From: Larkinella sp. C7
GTDB taxonomy: Bacteria; Bacteroidota; Bacteroidia; Cytophagales; Spirosomataceae
DNA length: 64,000 bases
Assembly: GCF_006149005.1 (NCBI RefSeq)
Contig: NZ_VBSL01000012.1
Coordinates: 122,715 to 186,714, forward strand
Direction of reading: 5' to 3'
Position numbers and translations under genes: made by a program. Below, in pieces: positions 59,300-64,000 of the stretch (position 1 is the stretch's first letter; every line of letters begins with the position of its first letter). A model generated the notes under the pieces. It did not search any database and had not been told where the DNA came from. It worked only from the letters and a program-made list of their open reading frames with translations.

Positions 59300-59755
59300 A
59301 TGAAAACATTACAATTTAAACGAGCCAAACCAAACGATTCAGAACTTTTATCAGAAACCGCATTTAAGTCTAAGAAAATTTGGAACTATTCAGATGAACA
59401 GATGAATTTATGGACAAACGAATTGACAATAACAGATTCCTATATTAAAAGAAATAAAGTTTTTAAAATATTCGATAGCAAAAATTTTTTAGGTTTTTGC
59501 TCTCTTGTCTATAAGGAAAAACATATTGAAATAGACCACTTTTGGCTTTTACCTGAAAATATTGGGAAGGAATATGGGAAAAAAACTTTTGATTTCATCA
59601 AAGAAACAGCTAAAGAAAGCAGCTCGAATATTATAAGAGTTTATGCGGAACCTAATTCTAACGGTTTTTATAGAAAAATGGGTGGAAAAATAATCCAAAG
59701 AAAAGAGAGTAAAATAAAAGGACGATTTTTAAATGTCTATGAATTTGAAGTTTAA
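59300..59755 (+). CDS. GNAT family N-acetyltransferase in the second cassette
   Basis: 151 residues. The acetyl-CoA-binding core is visible in IEIDHFWLLPENIGKEYGKKTFDFIKE (the motif A loop reads ENIGKEYGKK), followed by IIRVYAEPNSNGFYRKMGGK, where FYRKMGG is the typical end of the GNAT fold. The substrate is unknown: an antibiotic, a small metabolite or a protein. It lies alone in its cassette, 50 nt after the cut site, with a possible promoter word TATAAT (about 59268) and the ATG at 59300. AT-rich codon use matches aadS, not the chromosome. Confidence 0.88.
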   Translation: MKTLQFKRAKPNDSELLSETAFKSKKIWNYSDEQMNLWTNELTITDSYIKRNKVFKIFDSKNFLGFCSLVYKEKHIEIDHFWLLPENIGKEYGKKTFDFIKETAKESSSNIIRVYAEPNSNGFYRKMGGKIIQRKESKIKGRFLNVYEFEV

Positions 59756-59774
59756 ACAAAATAAAAGCCCGAAC

Positions 59775-59970
59775 CGCTAACAAACAGTTTGCCGCAAGGG
59801 CGGTTATGGTTTAAAATTCAACGGTCGGTTTTCTTTGTACGCAAAAACCATTTATTAAACTTTTTGATTAAATTTAAAGCTTAAAAATGGTTTTTGCTCG
59901 GGTCGGTTCTGAAATCGAAGTTTTGGCTTCTTTTCCCGCCCCAGCGGCAAGCTGCAAAACGTTGTTAGCA
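59775..59970 (+). repeat. attC-like site of the GNAT cassette
   Basis: 196 nt. R'' CGCTAAC (59775-59781) and R' GTTAGCA (59964-59970). Arms: TTGCCGC (59789-59795) pairs with GCGGCAA (59944-59950), and GGGCGG (59798-59803) with CCGCCC (59936-59941), with two unpaired bases between. The long variable loop has its own 13-bp perfect inverted repeat, GCAAAAACCATTT near 59840 with AAATGGTTTTTGC near 59885, so the site can form a large cruciform. Confidence 0.7.
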
Positions 59971-59985
59971 ATCCGCTGCGCTCCT

Positions 59986-60130
59986 TGCTAACAATGGCTC
60001 GGCGACTTACGTCGCTTGCCGTAAGCCGCCGCTTCGCGGACTGCTTACAACAAGCGACTTGGCTAAATAGCTCCGCTTTTGTATCTTCGATACAGCTTCG
60101 CTACTTCGCCAAGTCGCCGAGCCGTTATTC
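59986..60130 (+). repeat. attC-like site of an ORF-less third cassette
   Basis: 145 nt. R'' TGCTAAC (59986-59992) lies 21 nt after the cut site at 59964/59965. Arms: GGCTCGGCGACTT (59996-60008) pairs perfectly with AAGTCGCCGAGCC (60111-60123). R' GTTATTC (60124-60130) is only partly complementary because its last six bases belong to the element backbone. The loop holds a further hairpin rich in CGCTT/AAGCG. T60125-A60127 is the stop codon of the convergent gene. Confidence 0.65.
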
Positions 60131-60799
60131 AGGACTGTTTAAGTTTTTGATCTCCTGACGTTTTTGGTCTATACTGTTTAATAGTTTATTTTCTTCCTCT
60201 CTTTTAATCACCAAATTATGGAATTTCTTAGGGTTAAGAGAATGAGTAGAATCGATATGCGATGTTACATGCGGTAGCTCCAATTCTATCATTCGGTAAC
60301 GCATTTCATACGATTTTCTATCGTCTAATTGTTTGTTCTTCTCGTATAGAACACCGAGACCTAGCGAAATAATGGTAGATAATGCTATCATAACAATGAT
60401 CAGAGGTGTTGATTTGAGATCAATGCCGTAATGATGTTTTACAATGACCTGATCAGGAATTTCAGCTATCTTTGAAACAATGTCTTTTTCTTTGATTGTT
60501 AATACAGCTAATTCCTGTCTAGTTATTGTGGAGATTTCATTAGCTACATCCTGAAGTGTCCCATAATCGTTAATGATCTTAGATAGTACATCGTTTTCTC
60601 TTTTAATAAATTGCTTGATCTGTTGTAGTAGTTCCTGATCCTTTGCTCGCATTTCATGAAATTCCTGCATTTTCTTTTCATTTTCAGAAAGTAGGGAGAC
60701 AATTGTAGGCATTATTCGTACAATATCCTGCGTGATCAAGTCTGTGTTTTCCTGCAATGCGCTTACCTGTTGCTGTATATTTTCTAATTCTGTGTTCAT
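60125..60799 (-). CDS. coiled-coil membrane protein of the mobilization operon
   Basis: 224 residues. The first 110 residues form a long heptad-rich coiled coil (MNTELENIQQQVSALQENTD...). A single membrane segment (about 131-150, LIIVMIALSTIISLGLGVLY) and a second charged helix follow. No enzyme motif. It lies 4 bp downstream of the relaxase gene, where Bacteroidota mobilizable elements often have a small accessory mobilization protein, so a role in membrane docking of the relaxosome is plausible. Its stop codon lies inside the core box of attC3, so the cassettes were inserted at its 3' end and the last codons may have been altered. Confidence 0.65.
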   Translation of the reverse strand: MNTELENIQQQVSALQENTDLITQDIVRIMPTIVSLLSENEKKMQEFHEMRAKDQELLQQIKQFIKRENDVLSKIINDYGTLQDVANEISTITRQELAVLTIKEKDIVSKIAEIPDQVIVKHHYGIDLKSTPLIIVMIALSTIISLGLGVLYEKNKQLDDRKSYEMRYRMIELELPHVTSHIDSTHSLNPKKFHNLVIKREEENKLLNSIDQKRQEIKNLNSPE

Positions 60800-60803
60800 G
60801 GTA

Positions 60804-61715
60804 TTAACGTTTTAGTCCGTAATTCTCTTTCTTTTTTCTTTTCTTGATCAACGGATCATCTTGCTCTGGTGTAATTTCGGGGTTCGAAAATAAAGCTGAT
60901 GTTATGTGACCAAGTGTTTCTCCGATATTTCTGTCTATAGAATGATCCTTCGAAACATAGCTTCCAGTAATTTGATTTAGTTCAATAGAATTATCTATGC
61001 TATTTAAAGCCTTGTCGATCTGTCCGAAGCTCAATGAGCGGTCTATGGCAGAACCCCGAAATGTCTGTTCATCTTTGATGAACGAAATACCTTGAACCTC
61101 ATCCGACCCCAATCTATATTTAAACTGCATTTCCACACCTCTGTAACGGATATAATTTTGTAGTTCCTTCCAGTTTTTACTGTGTCGTATGCCTGCCTTG
61201 ACGGTGTCGTAAATTTGGTATTTCGTTAGATCATTACCTTTCAGTCTACCTCTGTTGACATTTCGTTTTCCTTCGGACTGCTTAAAGCCATATAATGCAT
61301 TTAATTCTTTACAAGCTTTAAAGCTCTTATACCGCTGATTGCTATTGGAGATAGTTTTGCCATGATCGTTTACCCGATTAAAAATAATATGGATATGATC
61401 ATGTTGGCGGTCGTGGTGGCGCACCATTAAGCATTGGGTATCCCTAATATCTAATTTTGATAAATAACGCTTAGCTGCGGATAGCATGATGTCATTATTC
61501 AGCTTGTTTTTATCTTCTGTATTCCACGAAAGAATAATGTGTCCGACTGCCTTGCCCAATCTTGGATTCAGCATCCGCTGAAAATTAAAGTCCTGTGTGA
61601 TGGTCTTTGCCGAATCCGTCCGTAATCCATTTACATGGATAATCTCACTATCTTTTTTCAGGGCGTATCCAACGCATCCGCCGAAAGATCGGCCCTCAAT
61701 TATCTTCGCTATCAT
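60804..61715 (-). CDS. relaxase / mobilization nuclease
   Basis: 303 residues. It nicks the transfer origin and leads the strand into the recipient. The N terminus MIAKIIEGRSFGGCVGYALK carries the candidate catalytic Tyr17. The metal-binding three-histidine motif is HDHIH (105-109) in RQHDHIHIIFNRV, and NVNRGRLKGND is typical of the Bacteroidota MobB-type relaxases. The basic C terminus (KKRKKKENYG) is short. It overlaps the upstream mobC-like gene by 20 bases. Confidence 0.9.
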   Translation of the reverse strand: MIAKIIEGRSFGGCVGYALKKDSEIIHVNGLRTDSAKTITQDFNFQRMLNPRLGKAVGHIILSWNTEDKNKLNNDIMLSAAKRYLSKLDIRDTQCLMVRHHDRQHDHIHIIFNRVNDHGKTISNSNQRYKSFKACKELNALYGFKQSEGKRNVNRGRLKGNDLTKYQIYDTVKAGIRHSKNWKELQNYIRYRGVEMQFKYRLGSDEVQGISFIKDEQTFRGSAIDRSLSFGQIDKALNSIDNSIELNQITGSYVSKDHSIDRNIGETLGHITSALFSNPEITPEQDDPLIKKRKKKENYGLKR

Positions 61716-62058
61716 GGTGCAGTAGTTTATTGATACAATGGTTAATGTGATGGATCGTATTTTTGCATTCCTGTGTCACCTCAATCAGTCCAGACTGGTG
61801 TGCTTTTTTAGTTAGCTGATTTAGATTGTTCGAAGCCCCAGTAATCGCCCTAAAAGCTTTCAATTGTTCTTCGGTAAACCTAGGTGTAATTTTTCGTAGG
61901 ATCGCAGATTTGCGTACCCATTCCGATTTGCTCATACCTGCAATTTTTGCATTATGCAAAACTCTGTTATGTTCGCTTTCATCGAAACGGACATTGATCC
62001 TGAACTGTTTTTTATTTTCGAGTGCGGGTCTTCCGCCTTTTTTCTTGTTATTTTTCAT
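61696..62058 (-). CDS. MobC-like relaxosome accessory protein
   Basis: 120 residues from the ATG at 62058. The frame is open to 62112, but the extra residues cover the presumed oriT. A lysine-rich N terminus precedes a ribbon-helix-helix-like segment (FRINVRFDESEHNRVLHNAKIAGMSKSEWVRKSAI) and a helical segment, AFRAITGASNNLNQLTKKAHQ, characteristic of MobC family proteins. These bind oriT and help the relaxase. First gene of the mob unit; its 3' end overlaps the relaxase start. Confidence 0.85.
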   Translation of the reverse strand: MKNNKKKGGRPALENKKQFRINVRFDESEHNRVLHNAKIAGMSKSEWVRKSAILRKITPRFTEEQLKAFRAITGASNNLNQLTKKAHQSGLIEVTQECKNTIHHINHCINKLLHHDSEDN

Positions 62059-62128
62059 CTTGTTTCTTTTTAGCTGTGACCATCGGGAGCCAATCGGTTT
62101 TGGGGTCACCAAAACACAACCTTGCTTC
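62059..62128. other. candidate origin of transfer (oriT)
   Basis: The 70 bp between primase stop and mobC start hold an inverted repeat GTTTTGG (62097-62103) and CCAAAAC (62109-62115), loop GGTCA. oriT usually lies just upstream of the mobC/relaxase genes and contains such a repeat beside the nick site. Position and repeat support it; the nick site cannot be assigned. Confidence 0.4.
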
Positions 62129-63082
62129 CTACCTATTCGATAGTTTTCTTCCCGATTGAATATTTTGGGTCTGTTCTTTGGATGATGTGAAAATCAGATA
62201 GTCATTGACATCCTTGATCCTGTTGTCTTGCCTCTGCAATTCTTCCATTCCATTTTTTACGGTGTGCGTTTTTTCAAAATGGCTTCGCAAACTGTTGTAC
62301 GATTTTAAACCACTGCTATCTGTGTCCAGATAGCTTGTTATTCCGTTATGTCGCCCTAAGAATGGATATGCTTTTTGCAGATTGGCGGTCGTATTCAGGA
62401 TACAGAAGTTCGTATTTAGATACGGCTTACCTGCATTCTTTTTTAACGTCATAAAGGATAGCAGATCCGTGAAGCCCTCAAACAAAACAACATCTTTGTT
62501 GCCGTTATCGATCGTGGTGATCCCCTTTGTCAATAGGGAGCGTTTATCATAGCTGTTGCGCAGTTCGTATCCACCTGCATCATTCTTAAAACTTGCGGCA
62601 AAGTACGTCTGTCCTTTTGCCGTCCGGTAATAGATTTCCTGACAGTATACTCTGGCAATTTCAATATCTATTTTGCGTACGTCGGTCAGATAGTCTGTCA
62701 GAGCTTTGTTTCCGAGAGGCTCAACGGAAAGGATGGTGTAAGCGCGTTCATTTTCTTGTTGCATGACCTGTACTTTATCCAATACGGTCTGCTGGTGAAA
62801 AGAAAAGATATTTTTTCTTTCATCAGCCCAATCTAAAACAGTTGATAGGTTTTCCGTATCCAAAAACTTCATCAGGAAGTCAATGTTATTTCCTCCGAAT
62901 CCTTCCGAATGCGAGTACCAGATATTCCTATGGATATCCAACTTTGTCGAAGCCGTTCTTTCGTCTCCTCCATTGAATGGGTTTTTAAACCATGCTTCAC
63001 GGCTGTTCATCCTTGCGCATGGTATCTGTAGATAATTTAATATGGATATGAGCGGTATGCGCTTTAATTCATCACATGTCAT
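62129..63082 (-). CDS. DNA primase of mobile element (toprim domain)
   Basis: 317 residues. The N-terminal domain (about 1-70) has the fold pattern of CHC2 zinc-binding primase domains (AWFKNPFNGGDERTASTKLDIHRNIWYSHSEGFGGNNIDFL), but the zinc cysteines are not visible. The toprim part (about 190-260) has DVVLFEGFTDLLSF and SYLDTDSSGLKSYNSL with its acidic residues. Such primases start second-strand synthesis after transfer; NBU1 carries one near its mob gene. It lies 70 bp upstream of mobC. Confidence 0.85.
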   Translation of the reverse strand: MTCDELKRIPLISILNYLQIPCARMNSREAWFKNPFNGGDERTASTKLDIHRNIWYSHSEGFGGNNIDFLMKFLDTENLSTVLDWADERKNIFSFHQQTVLDKVQVMQQENERAYTILSVEPLGNKALTDYLTDVRKIDIEIARVYCQEIYYRTAKGQTYFAASFKNDAGGYELRNSYDKRSLLTKGITTIDNGNKDVVLFEGFTDLLSFMTLKKNAGKPYLNTNFCILNTTANLQKAYPFLGRHNGITSYLDTDSSGLKSYNSLRSHFEKTHTVKNGMEELQRQDNRIKDVNDYLIFTSSKEQTQNIQSGRKLSNR

Positions 63083-63099
63083 AATCTTAATTTTAAAGT

Positions 63100-63147
63100 A
63101 GGTTTAGTTTAGTCTATTACTATATAGGGGCGGACTAAACTAAACCT
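63100..63147. repeat. 15-bp perfect inverted repeat between replication gene and primase
   Basis: AGGTTTAGTTTAGTC (63100-63114) pairs with GACTAAACTAAACCT (63133-63147), loop 18. The arms contain TTTAG twice in tandem (GGTTTAGTTTAG). It lies in the 70-bp gap before the primase gene. It could be a terminator, an operator or an origin element. Confidence 0.5.
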
Positions 63148-63152
63148 GTTTT

Positions 63153-64000
63153 TTAATAATAGAATTCAGGGTTGAACCGGTAGGTCTTATCGTTTTTGAT
63201 GACCATCCGTTTGTTTTCCAGAAATGTCTTCAGCTGTTTGGCTTTATTGATGCCGAAATTGAAGCCCTTTGCCAGATACGCATTCCGTAATCTGCCAACA
63301 TATTCATCATATGTGCAGGTTATTTCACTGCCGTTGAACATTTCCTGTAACACTTCCCGATGGTTCTCTTTGGAAAGCTCCTGATAGTCGAATCCCTTTC
63401 TCGATACTGTACCTGACAGGTCAAAGTTCTCATCCAGTACGGGCAAACCATCATCGATAAAAAAGGTAAATGGCTCAAACTCGATATCCCTGATGAACTT
63501 TGGCGCCACGGTGCTGTAGTTTGTATCCAGATCGCTTTTGGTGACCTGTAATATGGATTCAGCCTTATTGTTCAATTCTGTCCCCAAATGCCCTCTGGTG
63601 TTGTCATCACCCTTGTTTAGGTGCAGTACGGTATGGATGTGTATATTCAGCTCCTGTGACCATTTCATCAGCTTGCCGGTAATTTCGGTCGCTTCCGTAG
63701 CATTATTGATGTCGTAAACAAGATCCCTGATCCCGTCTATGATGACCAGACATATTTTGCCCGCATATTTGGACAGGGCATATTCGATGATACTTATGCG
63801 CTCTTTAGTGGGGTATTCCCTCAGGGATATAAATTTTAGGTTTTCATGGACTTCCGTTGTCGGGTAATTTATGAGTTTGTAAACCCTTGAAATCAACCTG
63901 TGGCAATGGAATCTGCTCTGCTCCGTATCGCAGTACAGTACCAATGGACGGTTTATGGGAACTTTGACCTTATACTGTAATATCTGTTTTCCGCTCAATG
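63153..64000 (-). CDS. RepA-like replication ATPase (RecA fold), N terminus outside window
   Basis: At least 282 residues; the frame is open at the right edge, and the TTG near 63998 is probably internal. The visible part has VLYCDTEQSRFHCHRLI, the Walker B-like ICLVIIDGIRDL, and HTVLHLNKGDDNTRGHLGTELNNKAESILQV, a pattern of the AAA_25/RepA helicase group. The Walker A motif must lie outside the window. The C-terminal 100 residues look like a DNA-binding wing. It probably helps replicate the excised or transferred element. First visible gene of the minus-strand replication-mobilization series. Confidence 0.8.
   Translation of the reverse strand, partial: LSGKQILQYKVKVPINRPLVLYCDTEQSRFHCHRLISRVYKLINYPTTEVHENLKFISLREYPTKERISIIEYALSKYAGKICLVIIDGIRDLVYDINNATEATEITGKLMKWSQELNIHIHTVLHLNKGDDNTRGHLGTELNNKAESILQVTKSDLDTNYSTVAPKFIRDIEFEPFTFFIDDGLPVLDENFDLSGTVSRKGFDYQELSKENHREVLQEMFNGSEITCTYDEYVGRLRNAYLAKGFNFGINKAKQLKTFLENKRMVIKNDKTYRFNPEFYY

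Larger units (their letters stand above)
58215..60124 (+). mobile_element. integron-type gene cassette array with three cassettes
   Basis: Boundaries defined by G/TT cut points: cassette 1 (58215-59243, aadS), cassette 2 (59244-59964, GNAT), cassette 3 (59965-60124, no ORF). For all three, the R'' box inside the cassette is the exact reverse complement of the core box that begins the same cassette: GTTGTAC/GTACAAC, GTTAGCG/CGCTAAC, GTTAGCA/TGCTAAC. This cassette-specific pairing is the hallmark of integron cassettes. Genes and sites all point the same way, away from the recombinase. If the cassettes were excised, the empty site would read AAACAGATG/TTATTCAGG. Confidence 0.75.
57055..64000. 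mobile_element. AT-rich mobilizable element (integrase, cassettes, mob genes, primase, replication ATPase), cut at the right edge
   Basis: Base composition drops sharply after the tRNA-Pro terminator. The segment then carries only mobile functions: a tyrosine recombinase, a resistance gene cassette array, relaxase and MobC-like genes, a primase and a replication ATPase. There are no type IV secretion genes in view, so it looks mobilizable by a helper rather than self-transmissible. Left border inferred between 57054 and 57209; the right border is outside the window. Gene order resembles Bacteroides mobilizable elements such as NBU1 and Tn4555, from family knowledge only. Confidence 0.75.

Noticed and set aside
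1..64000. CRISPR array
   Set aside because: No set of regularly spaced identical repeats with unique spacers was seen; the repeats found are inverted or tandem pairs.

Overview
The window looks like a chromosome segment of an aerobic Bacteroidota of the order Cytophagales (Spirosoma/Larkinella-like). The reasons are a SusC/SusD pair, a protease with a C-terminal type IX secretion sorting domain, a TamL-type lipoprotein BamA, DUF4870 and DUF2490 proteins, the miaB - sigma-54 activator - lptE - secG cluster, and promoters of the Bacteroidota type (-7 box TAnnTTTG). The backbone is moderately GC-rich. Both ends carry foreign-looking DNA.

Layout. 1-603: tail of an integrated element (3' part of a tyrosine recombinase) abutting the 3' end of tRNA-Arg(CCU). 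752-20144: housekeeping genes: hflX; a MATE exporter with a structured leader; pyruvate carboxylase; a fatty-acid-hydroxylase/SelW pair; a Crp-type regulator; small membrane and secreted proteins; secG, a conserved hypothetical gene, lptE, a sigma-54 activator and miaB as one minus-strand operon; then tamL and a divergent SpoU methyltransferase. 20286-30037: a nutrient-sensing locus made of a beta-propeller histidine kinase, a LuxR response regulator, a SusC/SusD pair and a small secreted protein. 30189-38165: SnoaL-like protein, YhhQ transporter, an SGNH hydrolase coupled to a very large PVC-type cytochrome c protein, and an aminotransferase. 38259-44372: gltD-gltB. 45117-56576: a secreted M4 protease, rnz, a sugar isomerase/oxidoreductase pair, STAS protein, purC, thiolase and a BatB/BatC-like pair. 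56783-57054: tRNA-Ser(GCU) and tRNA-Pro(UGG).

57060-64000 is AT-rich and is the end of a mobilizable element: a replication ATPase cut by the window edge, primase, MobC-like protein, relaxase and a coiled-coil membrane protein, all on the minus strand, and a short tyrosine recombinase next to tRNA-Pro. Between the recombinase and the mobilization genes lies what I read as an integron-type cassette array: three consecutive attC-like sites, each with imperfect-hairpin arms and complementary GTT.../...AAC core boxes. They delimit an aadS (streptomycin adenylyltransferase) cassette, a GNAT acetyltransferase cassette and an ORF-less cassette. The recombinase is divergent from the array, as in integrons, but lacks the insertion typical of integron integrases. 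This is the most interesting feature of the window.

A second theme is the number of very long, nearly perfect intergenic inverted repeats (stems of 13 to 45 bp). Most sit where terminators are expected. One is embedded in the start of lptE and covers a start codon. Functions are assigned from visible motifs only; no database search was possible.
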